Part shown: in pieces, positions 1 to 6,785 of the stretch
Layout: every line of letters begins with the position of its first letter
Numbering within the stretch: position 1 is the first letter of the stretch
Source of the DNA: Methanosarcinales archaeon
GTDB lineage: Archaea > Halobacteriota > Methanosarcinia > Methanosarcinales > Methanogasteraceae
Direction of reading: 5' to 3'
Assembly: GCA_030672605.1 (NCBI GenBank)
Contig: DAOVGE010000115.1
Coordinates: 1 to 11,564 of the forward strand
DNA length: 11,564 nt
Translations under genes and position numbers: made by a program
Notes under the pieces: model-generated
Told to the model about the DNA's origin: nothing
Databases searched by the model: none
Seen by the model: only the letters and a program-made list of their open reading frames with translations

Positions 1-130
1 GCCCGGTAGCATGCCGCTGGCATCATCCGGGGAGCGCTGAGCGACCGCCTCTTCCGTATGTCCGAGAAGTTGCGGCGTTTTGGTAGCCATATTCGGTTTT
101 ATAAGGCACATGCTCAACAATTTGTGGATA

Positions 131-161
131 AAATCAGTGTAATCTGTGTAAATCAGTGGCT
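131..161. repeat. AATCTGTGT-type short tandem array
   Basis: Three imperfect units beginning with AATC at 132, 141 and 151, each followed by a GTG-containing core (AATCAGTGT, AATCTGTGT, AATCAGTGG). The spacing is 9-10 nt. The complementary form (CACGGATT-like units) occurs at 251-276, so the two could face each other as arms of a loose inverted repeat. Function is unknown. Confidence 0.55.
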
Positions 162-250
162 GATAAGGGCTTTTAGCCACAGATTGGGGGGTATCTGTTT
201 GCCGCACGTTAGTGAGTACATTCTTTATAAGCTATTGACTACGCAGCCAG

Positions 251-276
251 TTACACGGATTGAGCACGGATTTCAG
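251..276. repeat. CACGGATT-type short tandem array
   Basis: Two copies of CACGGATT about 11 nt apart, preceded by TTA and followed by TCAGG. This is the reverse-complement orientation of the AATCTGTGT-type units at 131-161 and belongs to the same family as the arrays at 360-389 and 6676-6705. Confidence 0.45.
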
Positions 277-359
277 GTTACCCGCCTATAACAAGATGTA
301 TCTAGAAAATTCCGTAGGATGCTTAAGCATATTCAAATTCAATGCACGTGTTTAGCTAA

Positions 360-389
360 CCACAAGATTGCACAGATTTCCACGAGAAA
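360..389. repeat. CCACAAGATT-type array, exact 10-nt period
   Basis: Three 10-nt units start at 360, 370 and 380, each with CAC at its second position (361, 371, 381). The 17 bases at 352-368 reappear exactly at 6519-6535. The array closely resembles the left half of the palindrome at 6676-6735. Confidence 0.6.
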
Positions 390-490
390 GTAGGGGGGCG
401 GGATGTGAATGCCTATTTCTGATGCTTTCTGTGGTCGCTAACGGTAGCTCCCTCGCGTATGTGAAAAAAACGCGGGCGCATCTCCCTCAG

Positions 491-524
491 CTTTGCGTCT
501 CTGCGACCTTGCGACTTTGCGTTA
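491..524. repeat. TGCG array, exact 8-nt period
   Basis: TGCG recurs at 494, 502, 510 and 518, exactly every 8 nt, with CT/T-rich spacers (for example CTTTGCGT). The arms of the hairpin at 616-671 use the same 8-nt unit. No coding frame fits it. Function is unknown. Confidence 0.6.
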
Positions 525-615
525 TACTTCGCACCGCCACAAACTGAGCTTTTTTGTAAATGTGTCATTGATGTGTTGACACACGTAAAAGACGTGACGA
601 TAAGGATGACCTCCT

Positions 616-671
616 CTCGCGTCTTTGCGCCTTTCTCGTTAAATTGGAGAATAAAAACGCAAAGACGCGAG
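616..671. repeat. Strong hairpin of CGCAAAGA units (14-bp perfect stem)
   Basis: CTCGCGTCTTTGCG at 616-629 pairs perfectly with CGCAAAGACGCGAG at 658-671, leaving a 28-nt AT-rich loop. On the right side CGC recurs at 658, 666 and 674, an exact 8-nt period. The structure would form in RNA from either strand. Possible roles are transcription termination, an RNA processing site or part of a mobile repeat. The sequence does not distinguish these. Confidence 0.65.
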
Positions 672-683
672 GGCGCAAAGATT

Positions 684-808
684 GAAAACCACAGAATCCA
701 TCAGAATCAGTAAAATGCAAACATATTACCAATATCTTGTAGGTACTACTATCTTCTTGTGTTAATCTCGTGAAATCTCGTGGTTTTTTGCCTCAGCTAA
801 ACACATAC
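684..808. repeat. Inverted pair of 10-nt phased arrays
   Basis: AAAACCAC (684-691) and GTGGTTTT (780-787) form an 8-bp inverted repeat. The left arm holds AATC at 695 and 705; the right arm holds AATC at 764 and 774, each 10 nt apart. The right half (758-808) is nearly the same as 6708-6759, with only about four differences by eye over ~51 nt. Confidence 0.6.
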
Positions 809-894
809 AATTCAATGAATGAACAGGTCTCGGTTTAGGGTACGCCGCCCAAAAATCTTGCATGCAACAACGCAAGCAGACGAAACGAACGCCT

Positions 895-1209
895 TCAGAG
901 GTCCAGCGCATCCGAAAGCATCTCATTCAGCTCGCGCCTGAGCAAGTCCCCCTGCTCAAAATTCCCCACAGCCGTTACGATGCGCAGTTCCTGTGCTGAT
1001 GTTCCGGATGAGATCAAGAGACGGAGATTGCCTCGCGCATCGGGGCGCAGCACCTTGGCTGTGGTCTTCCCGCCGGCGTGCCCCTTGACGCTGATAACCG
1101 TGGGAACGATCCGCTTCACCAACGGATGTTTTGCTACGATTCTCACTACCTTCTTTCCGGTTCGTCCGCTGATTACGGTGCTGTGTGCGCCGCCGAGTTT
1201 GTCCGGCAT
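895..1209 (-). CDS. DUF2103-like small protein
   Basis: This encodes a 104-residue protein of unknown function. It has the pattern I associate with DUF2103 proteins of archaea and cyanobacteria: an early HST motif (KLGGAHSTVISGR, residues 4-16), a central VKGH, then a GGK/GNLRLLI segment and a QELRIVTAV stretch. The family assignment is from memory and was not searched. There is no signal peptide, membrane segment or Cys cluster, so it should be a soluble cytoplasmic protein. The ATG at 1207-1209 is supported by GGAG (complement of 1219-1222) nine bases upstream. The gene is transcribed away from the sensor kinase gene, with about 180 bp between the start codons, and its 3' side faces the repeat-rich region. 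An A5 run at 851-855 (T5 on the coding strand) is the only hint of a terminator. Confidence 0.75.
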   Translation of the reverse strand: MPDKLGGAHSTVISGRTGKKVVRIVAKHPLVKRIVPTVISVKGHAGGKTTAKVLRPDARGNLRLLISSGTSAQELRIVTAVGNFEQGDLLRRELNEMLSDALDL

Positions 1210-1391
1210 AATCTAAATCTCCAATCCACATTGAGTCACGCATGATCGTAATACTTCTTGTGACATCCCAGGGGTCATCAACCAAATCTTTTTATTCATC
1301 TGGTACGAAACAAAAACTGTTGTGCCCCCCAGCATGTCGCCGGATGAAAAATCAAAACGGGACAGGGAACTGGCTGGAACAGGAGGAAATG

Positions 1392-4300
1392 ATGGGAGAA
1401 CCATTGCCATTGCAGGAATTAATCGACTTTAACGAGCTTCAGGACATTCAGGACGGATTTGCAAAGGTTATCTGCACATCTTCAGTGATCTTTTCACCGG
1501 AGGGGGATGCTCTGACCCGTTTCAGCAACCCAACCGGTTTTTGTTCGCTGATCCAGTCAACTAAAGTAGGGATGCGGTGCTGTTTCCAGTCATTTGCAGA
1601 TATGGGTCAAAAAGTCCTCGAGTCGGACGCGCCTGTGCTTATGCGCTGTTTCGCGCACGGCGCCCACTTTGCCGCGCCAATCATAATCGATGGTGAGCGC
1701 AAAGCAACGATGTTCATGGGACAATTCATAACAGAGGAGTTCTCCTCCGAGCAATTGAAGGAACTCAGAGAAATCGCTGCACAGATCGACGTGGATCCGG
1801 ACCGGCTGGTGGCAGAAGCAAAGAAGATGCGTGTGGTCAACGAAGACGTGGTCCGGAATTATACAACCGCGCTATCGCAGACTGTTGAGGTTATCGCAAG
1901 GCTGGGCGCGCAGGCAATCGAACTCGTGCGGGCAAAAGACGCGCTCCAGGAGTCGCACGACGAACTGGAGTCCCGTGTGAAAGAGCGCACCGCTGAACTC
2001 GCTTTAGCAAACACCGGACTGAAACGAGAGATCGCCGAGCGCAAGCTTGCTGAAGATCGTATTGAGCGCCTGAACAGCGTTCTTAAAGCCATCAGGAATG
2101 TTAATCAGTTAATCGTATCTGAGACAGACCGGGACAGCCTCCTCCGGAACGCCTGTGACATCCTGTTAGAGGCGCGGGGCTACGATGCCGCGTGGTTTGG
2201 GCTCCTACGGGATGATGCAACCTTCGAGATGGTCCTGGGTTCCGACTCAAGACGCGATCCCTCTCAATTCTGCGAGGATATGGTTGGCAGGAGTCCTTCA
2301 CAGTGTTTCAAAGACGCGCTTACCCAGAAAGAGAGGATTACGATCGTTGACAAATCCATGGAGTGCAAAGATTGCACCTTCAGGAGCGTTTATATCGACA
2401 ACGCAACTGTGATCATCCGTGTCGAACATGCAGGAAGGCTCTTTGGGCTACTCGCAATCGCGCTTGCCGTTGATATCGATGTCGCTGCCGACAACGATGA
2501 GAAAGAACTCCTCGAGGAGGTTGCTTCCGACATCGCGTTTGCCCTCCACGACATCGAGATGGAAGAAGCACGTAAAGCCATTGAGAACGCGCTCCGGGAG
2601 AGCGAGGAGAAGTACCGCACCCTAATTGAGAATATCCAGGATGGAGTATTCCTTATCAAGGACGGGGAGCTTAAGTTTGTCAACGAGGCATTTGCGAGAC
2701 TACCCGGCTACACAGGGGAGGAGATCCTCGGGATGAATTTCGGGGATCTTGTTGCGCCAGAGGACCGGGATATGGTTGCGGATCGCTACATCCGGATGAT
2801 TGCAGGGAAAGATGTGCCTATGGAGTATGAGTTTCATGGCATACGGAAGGGCGAGGATACGCGAATCACCATCCACATGACTGTCGGACTTATCGATTAT
2901 CATGGTAAGCCGGCAGCACTTGGAACGGTGAAGGACATAACCGAGCACAGAGCGATGGAAGATGCGCTCCGGGAGAGCGAGATTATGCACAGAGCCCTCT
3001 ACGATTCGTCCAGAGACGCAATCATGATGCTGACGCCCGAAGGAGGATTCTTCAGCGGAAATTCCGCCACTCTGGAGATGCTTGGATGCAAAGACGAGGA
3101 AGAGTTCACTTCCATGACTCCGGCTGACATCTCTCCTGAATACCAGCCGGATGGATCTCGGTCCCTGCCAGAATCTCAGAAAGCGATGGCGATCGCAATG
3201 GAGAAGGGGTCGCATTCCTTTGAGTGGAAACACAGACGGATGGACGGAGAGGAATTCTTTGCTGATGTTTTACTGACCAAGGTGGAACTCGATCGCAAAA
3301 AATTTTTGCAGGCTACGGTTAGGGACATAACCAGGCGCAAGATCGCGGAGGCGGCTCTGCGCGAGAGCGAGGAGAAGTACCGCACCCTAATTGAGAATAT
3401 CCAGGATGGCGTATTCCTTATCCAGGACGGGGAGCTTAAGTTTGTCAACGAGGCATTTGCCAGAATACCGGGCTACACAGTGGAGGAGATCCGAAGAATG
3501 AATTTCGGAGAACTTGTTGCGCCAGAGGACAGGGATATGGTTGCGGATCGCTACACTCGGATGATTGCAGGGAAAGATGTGCCCATGGAATATGAGTTTC
3601 GTGGCATACGGAAGGGCGAGGATACGCGAACCACCGTTCGTATGACCGTTGGGCTCACCGAGTATCTGGGTAAGCCGGCAGCGATTGGAACGGTGAAGGA
3701 CGTAACCGAGCGCAAGCAGATGGAAGAGGCACTTTCAGAGTCGGAAGAAAAATACAGGGTGCTGTTTGAGACTGCTAAAGACGCTATATTCCTGACTGAT
3801 GAGACCGGGAAGTTCGTGGATGTCAATCAGGCTGCTTGTGAATCACTCGGCTACAGCAAAGAAGAATTACTAAAACTGACCGTCGGGGAGATTGATGCAG
3901 AATCAACAGGATACGAAGCCTTCCAGAAAGTTCGGAATAGTATAGAGAAAGAATCGATCTTTGGAGTGAACCAGCAGAGGAAAGATGGGGCAATCCTGCC
4001 CGTGGAGATCACCGGGGGATTTCTCAAGATTGGAGCTAAAAAAATCTTTCTGACAATTGCTCGTGACATCACAGAGCGCAAGCGGCTCGATGAGCGGATG
4101 CACCGAGTAAACGAGGAACTGGAGGAACGGGTGGCGGAGAGGACCGCTGAACTGAAACACGCAAACGAACAGTTGAATGCGACGATTGCACAGGTATATC
4201 ATGCGCAGAAGATGGAATCGCTGGGGATTCTTGCCGGAGGGATTGCGCACGACTTCAACAACCTCTTGACCATAACTCTTGGCAACATCTCTATTGCAAA

Positions 4301-5384
4301 GACGATTGCAGACCCAAATGGAAAGCTGTTCAGGATGCTTTTCGATGCAGAGAAGGCGTCGCTTCGTGCAAGGGATCTGACCTTGCAGTTACTTGCATTC
4401 TCCAGAAGTGGAGAGCCCATCAAGAGAACAATCCGGATCGCAAAGCTGATCGAGGACTCCGCAATCTTCGCACAACGGGGCTCTAATGTGCAGTGCGAGT
4501 TCAAGATACCGGACGATTTCATGAGCGTGGATGCTGACGAGGGGCAGATCGGTCAGGTCGTAAGCAACATCATAATCAATGCCTGCCAGGCGATGCCTGA
4601 TGGCGGCACGATCCGGGTCAAGTGCGAGAACGTGAAGATTGGGACGGCAGCTGGCGAGGCGGGAGATCCCATACCGCTTGCCGGGGGGGACTACGTGAGG
4701 ATATCAATCAAAGACGAGGGAGCCGGCATCCCCGAAGAGCAGATCAACCGGATATTTGATCCGTTCTTCACGACCAAAGAGGAGGGGACTGGTCTCGGGC
4801 TTGCAACAGCGCACTCCATCATCGAAAAACACGGTGGATACCTGACCGTCGAATCCACGGTCGGTTTGGGATCGACGTTTTATGTCTATCTCCCGGCTGC
4901 GAAAGAGGGTGTACCGGCAGAACCGGCTCCGGAGACCGCGGTGGGGGACGATCACGGTGCCGGTGATGCCGGCGCCATTGCCAGTGGACGGATTCTGGTA
5001 CTGGATGACGAAGAAGATATAAGAGAGCTTCTCGGCATGATCCTCGTGCGTTTCGGATACGTCGTCGAGTTCTCAGGAGATGGTGCTGAGACGATTGCGA
5101 TGTACAGAGAAGCCAGGGGTTCAGACCATGCGTTCGATGTTGTGATCGTCGACCTCACAATCCCGGGCGGGATTGGTGGGGGGGATGTCATCAGAGAACT
5201 GATCCGAATCGATCCTGGTGCCAGAGCGATCGTCTCGAGCGGTTACGCGAATGACCCGATGATGTTGGACTACCGAAAGTACGGTTTCTCAGGAGCTATC
5301 TCCAAGCCTTATGAGGTCAAGGATCTGATCAGGACGGTTCGGGAAGTGATAGGTACGGCAGAAGGGAGCCATGAACCTGATTGA
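1392..5384 (+). CDS. PocR-GAF-(PAS)4 hybrid sensor histidine kinase
   Basis: This is a predicted cytoplasmic hybrid histidine kinase of 1330 residues with no membrane segment. Order: PocR-type ligand domain (~7-175) with C28, C51, C63, C64, C86 and H89/H92; coiled coil (~176-225); GAF (~226-390) with C305 and a CKDC motif (C325, C328); PAS domains at ~404-522, 529-652, 659-777 and 783-897; a second coiled coil; dimerisation/phosphoacceptor domain with HDFNN (H953); HATPase with N1063, DEGAGIP (D1108) and GTGLGL (G1132); and a C-terminal receiver with D1205/D1206, phosphoacceptor D1254, S1282/S1283 and K1305. All catalytic residues appear present. PocR and Cys-containing GAF domains suggest a small-molecule, corrinoid, heme or redox signal, but the ligand is unknown. 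The frame is open from 1242. I prefer ATG 1392 because GGAGG (1382-1386) sits 5 nt upstream and the domain begins just after; ATG 1389 is the alternative. A weak TATA-like CTTTTTATT lies at 1288-1296. No separate response regulator is adjacent. Confidence 0.93.
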   Translation: MGEPLPLQELIDFNELQDIQDGFAKVICTSSVIFSPEGDALTRFSNPTGFCSLIQSTKVGMRCCFQSFADMGQKVLESDAPVLMRCFAHGAHFAAPIIIDGERKATMFMGQFITEEFSSEQLKELREIAAQIDVDPDRLVAEAKKMRVVNEDVVRNYTTALSQTVEVIARLGAQAIELVRAKDALQESHDELESRVKERTAELALANTGLKREIAERKLAEDRIERLNSVLKAIRNVNQLIVSETDRDSLLRNACDILLEARGYDAAWFGLLRDDATFEMVLGSDSRRDPSQFCEDMVGRSPSQCFKDALTQKERITIVDKSMECKDCTFRSVYIDNATVIIRVEHAGRLFGLLAIALAVDIDVAADNDEKELLEEVASDIAFALHDIEMEEARKAIENALRESEEKYRTLIENIQDGVFLIKDGELKFVNEAFARLPGYTGEEILGMNFGDLVAPEDRDMVADRYIRMIAGKDVPMEYEFHGIRKGEDTRITIHMTVGLIDYHGKPAALGTVKDITEHRAMEDALRESEIMHRALYDSSRDAIMMLTPEGGFFSGNSATLEMLGCKDEEEFTSMTPADISPEYQPDGSRSLPESQKAMAIAMEKGSHSFEWKHRRMDGEEFFADVLLTKVELDRKKFLQATVRDITRRKIAEAALRESEEKYRTLIENIQDGVFLIQDGELKFVNEAFARIPGYTVEEIRRMNFGELVAPEDRDMVADRYTRMIAGKDVPMEYEFRGIRKGEDTRTTVRMTVGLTEYLGKPAAIGTVKDVTERKQMEEALSESEEKYRVLFETAKDAIFLTDETGKFVDVNQAACESLGYSKEELLKLTVGEIDAESTGYEAFQKVRNSIEKESIFGVNQQRKDGAILPVEITGGFLKIGAKKIFLTIARDITERKRLDERMHRVNEELEERVAERTAELKHANEQLNATIAQVYHAQKMESLGILAGGIAHDFNNLLTITLGNISIAKTIADPNGKLFRMLFDAEKASLRARDLTLQLLAFSRSGEPIKRTIRIAKLIEDSAIFAQRGSNVQCEFKIPDDFMSVDADEGQIGQVVSNIIINACQAMPDGGTIRVKCENVKIGTAAGEAGDPIPLAGGDYVRISIKDEGAGIPEEQINRIFDPFFTTKEEGTGLGLATAHSIIEKHGGYLTVESTVGLGSTFYVYLPAAKEGVPAEPAPETAVGDDHGAGDAGAIASGRILVLDDEEDIRELLGMILVRFGYVVEFSGDGAETIAMYREARGSDHAFDVVIVDLTIPGGIGGGDVIRELIRIDPGARAIVSSGYANDPMMLDYRKYGFSGAISKPYEVKDLIRTVREVIGTAEGSHEPD
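2598..2946 (+). repeat. Direct repeat copy 1 (PAS1-encoding)
   Basis: This 349-bp segment matches 3363-3711 at an exact 765-bp (255-codon) offset. By eye the copies are about 90% identical, and the first 47 bases are identical. It encodes the first PAS domain, from the ESEEKYRTL linker to the end of the domain. The intervening PAS domain is unrelated at this level, so either one PAS unit was copied or the two are being homogenised. Confidence 0.9.
3363..3711 (+). repeat. Direct repeat copy 2 (PAS3-encoding)
   Basis: This is the second copy of the 349-bp intragenic repeat. It encodes the third PAS domain of the kinase. Differences from copy 1 are scattered, many at third codon positions, with a few substitutions such as FHGIRK to FRGIRK and GEEILG to VEEIRR. 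Reading frame is preserved throughout. Confidence 0.9.
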
Positions 5385-6192
5385 GACGATAACCGAGCGT
5401 GCGAGGGCACAGAGAGCCCGCGTCGGAATTGGGGTCGGCGATGTTAGCGAATCAGCACAGAGAGACATTGAGAGTGCCTGCAAGTTTGCTGATGTTGTTC
5501 TGATCCGGGACTCTGAAGGATCACGCGCGACAGGAATTGAGACCGATCTCGAGATCATCTATTCGGAAAGCCCGGAAGAAGAGTTGGTGCGGATGCTCAT
5601 GGACAGAGAGATTGATGCCTGCGTCCGCGGCACGCTCAGCGCAACAAAGACACTCGCACACCTCAGAAGCGCGCTCGGGGTTGCGAGACTGCGGAGACTA
5701 TCTCTTCTCACGACCGCTAACAGAACGCCTTTCTTCCTTGCGCCGGTCGGAATTGACGAGGGGAACACCGCCCGGGACAGAATCGATCTGGCATGCGAGG
5801 GTGCATCCTATATCGCGCGGTTTGGCGTGAGAGCAAAAGTAGCAGTGATCTCGGGCGGAAGATTCGAGGACCGTGGCAGAAGCGAGATTGTGGATCAGAG
5901 TTTAGCTGACGGCGAAATTGTTGCAGAGAGACTTCGTGCACTCGGAATTGATGCTGAGCACTACGGGATTCTGATAGAGGATGCGGTCGGGGATGCAAAC
6001 TTCATCCTTGCGCCTGATGGGATCACTGGCAACCTGATCTTTCGCACCCTCACGTTTCTTGGCGGTGGCGGCGGGTTTGGCGCACCTGTACTCACAGACG
6101 AGGTGGTCTTTGTGGATACCTCGAGGGTGAAGACGAAGTATTCGGACGCGATCATGCTTGCGAGCGCTCTCGTGGGAAATGTGGATCGGTGA
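5371..6192 (+). CDS. mtxX: MtxX family protein (methanogenesis marker 4)
   Basis: This encodes 273 residues matching the MtxX / methanogenesis marker protein 4 family. The family resembles phosphate acetyltransferase-like proteins and is annotated as a putative methyltransferase; its biochemical role is not established. The call rests on the C-terminal signature APDGITGNLIFRTL (residues 214-227), the Gly-rich FLGGGGGFGAPV (229-240) and the VDTSRVKTKY stretch (248-257), together with length and the N-terminal VGIGVGD (18-24). I know the family as essentially restricted to methanogenic archaea and relatives, so it is a lineage clue. The ATG overlaps the kinase stop by 14 bp and has GGGAG at 5364-5368, so translation is probably coupled to the kinase. 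The protein looks full-length and intact, with no signal peptide. Confidence 0.88.
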   Translation: MNLIETITERARAQRARVGIGVGDVSESAQRDIESACKFADVVLIRDSEGSRATGIETDLEIIYSESPEEELVRMLMDREIDACVRGTLSATKTLAHLRSALGVARLRRLSLLTTANRTPFFLAPVGIDEGNTARDRIDLACEGASYIARFGVRAKVAVISGGRFEDRGRSEIVDQSLADGEIVAERLRALGIDAEHYGILIEDAVGDANFILAPDGITGNLIFRTLTFLGGGGGFGAPVLTDEVVFVDTSRVKTKYSDAIMLASALVGNVDR

Positions 6193-6332
6193 ATCGCTCT
6201 TGCTGCGTGAGAGCTTTGGAGCTTTATTCACATTCACCGACCAGAAAAAAGGTACGTGTTTAGTAATCGCGCATAATTAACCTGAACAAAATTAACTTCT
6301 TCGTGGACATATTCTGCGACTCCAAAAAACCC

Positions 6333-6431
6333 CTCTCTGTGTCCTCTGTGCTCTCTGTGGTTTTATTTCTCATAATATATTCTTTAGATTATCTCATAGG
6401 TTGAACCACAGAGAACACAGAGTGCACAGAG
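6333..6431. repeat. CACAGAG inverted repeat, exact 9-nt period
   Basis: The left arm (6333-6362) has CTGTG at 6337, 6346 and 6355. The right arm (6404-6431) has CACAG at 6407, 6416 and 6425. Spacing is exactly 9 nt in both. The arms are complementary over about 28 bp with roughly three mismatches, around a 41-nt AT-rich loop. The left arm runs into TTTTATTT (6361-6368). The structure lies 140 bp past the mtxX stop and could end its transcript, but similar sequences occur in many genomes to my recollection, so a dispersed repeat is equally likely. Confidence 0.7.
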
Positions 6432-6560
6432 ATTGCGAATTTTGTGGTGAAACGGGTTGATAGGAAGTAGTTTCGAGAGGTATTGCCTTAAATGTACCGG
6501 TTATTCGTGCGCGGTTACTTAGCTAACCACAAGATGGCACTATCTGAAAATCAAGTGATT

Positions 6561-6632
6561 TACCACCGCGGGGGACGCAGAATTTTGAGACCGTTTTCAA
6601 CCCTCTGCGTTCCTTTGCGCACTCTGCGGTAG
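6561..6632. repeat. CTGCG-type array with partial inverted repeat
   Basis: CTGCG or TTGCG recurs at 6605, 6615 and 6624 (10 and 9 nt apart). The upstream TACCACCGCG and ACGCAG (6561-6580) partly complement it, giving a loose hairpin. This is a mixed or degraded member of the same unit family as the arrays at 491-524 and 616-671. Confidence 0.4.
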
Positions 6633-6675
6633 AATCTAAGGGCATGGCGATCTCACTGGAAAAATCGGCAGTGTC

Positions 6676-6735
6676 CCACAAGACTACACAGATTTCCACA
6701 AGATTTCTGTGTTAATCTCGTGAAATCTTGTGGTT
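6676..6735. repeat. 10-nt phased palindrome (three forward, three inverted units)
   Basis: Units start at 6676, 6686, 6696, 6706, 6716 and 6726, exactly every 10 nt. The first three are CCACAAGATT-like and the last three are inverted (TCTTGTGGTT-like). The ends CCACAAGA (6676-6683) and TCTTGTGG (6726-6733) are perfect complements. On DNA the 10-nt phase would place each CAC/GTG core on about the same helix face. In RNA it would fold as an imperfect hairpin. Confidence 0.65.
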
Positions 6736-6760
6736 TTTCCGCCTCAGCTGAACACATACG

Positions 6761-6773
6761 AAAAAAGTAAAGA
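6761..6773 (-). terminator. Possible terminator of the ribosomal protein operon
   Basis: Read on the minus strand, a T6 run (A6 at 6761-6766 on the plus strand) with a further TTTAC lies 13-25 bp past the L14 stop. Archaeal terminators are often simple T-tracts. No stem precedes it, but the phased palindrome follows within 30 bp. The assignment is tentative. Confidence 0.4.
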
Positions 6774-6785
6774 TCCCTGATCCGC

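Larger units (their letters stand above)
348..804. repeat. Candidate MITE-like element A with terminal inverted repeat
   Basis: GTGTTTAGCT at 348-357 is matched exactly by its reverse complement AGCTAAACAC at 795-804. Inside each end lies a 10-nt phased array: CCACAAGATT-type at 360-389 and its inverted form with AATC at 764 and 774. The interior contains the TGCG array at 491-524 and the strong hairpin at 616-671, but no ORF. A shorter relative lies at about 6514-6755. Both relatives end close to the 3' end of a minus-strand gene. The element definition is my inference. No target-site duplication is evident. Confidence 0.4.
1..894. other. Repeat-rich intergenic region, no convincing gene
   Basis: I see no supportable gene here. 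The first ~60 bases are richer in G+C than the rest and could be the edge of a gene extending off the left end. The minus strand is open from an ATG at 88-90 to the edge (30 codons), but with no Shine-Dalgarno sequence and no recognisable family. The rest is AT-richer and carries several short phased arrays and inverted repeats, listed separately. A 77-codon plus-strand reading frame at 58-291 is built largely from these repeats and looks non-coding. Confidence 0.6.
6514..6755. repeat. Candidate MITE-like element B, shorter relative of element A
   Basis: The left end shares 17 exact bases (6519-6535) with 352-368. The right end (6708-6759) is nearly identical to 758-808. The terminal inverted repeat is weaker than in element A: TTAGCT at 6519-6524 against AGCTGAACAC at 6746-6755. 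It encloses the 6561-6632 array and the 6676-6735 palindrome. The element is about 240 bp and non-coding, and ends 30 bp from the L14 stop codon. Confidence 0.4.
6193..6785. other. Repeat-rich intergenic region between convergent operons
   Basis: The 593-bp gap between the mtxX stop and the L14 stop contains no supportable gene. It lies between two converging transcription units, so terminators for both are expected here. It holds the CACAGAG inverted repeat (6333-6431), a CTGCG-type array (6561-6632), the 10-nt phased palindrome (6676-6735) and sequences shared with 348-808. Immediately after mtxX I see no clear T-tract. Confidence 0.7.

Noticed and set aside
1..90. Minus-strand 30-codon frame reaching the left edge (LLGH motif recalling tyrosine recombinases)
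   Set aside because: Too short, with no ribosome-binding site; the motif resemblance alone is not evidence.
58..291. 77-codon plus-strand ORF near the left edge
   Set aside because: It runs through two short repeat arrays, has no recognisable domain and no Shine-Dalgarno sequence, so it is probably chance.
131..389. CRISPR-like array
   Set aside because: The units are only 8-11 nt with no unique spacers of 30-40 nt between repeats, so this is not a CRISPR.
1242..1391. 50-residue N-terminal extension of the kinase
   Set aside because: The frame is open, but GGAGG at 1382-1386 favours ATG 1392, and the upstream part shows no domain features and fits a divergent promoter region.
2700..3233. 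177-codon minus-strand ORF inside the kinase gene
   Set aside because: It lies wholly opposite well-conserved PAS-coding sequence and has no family features, so it is a shadow frame.
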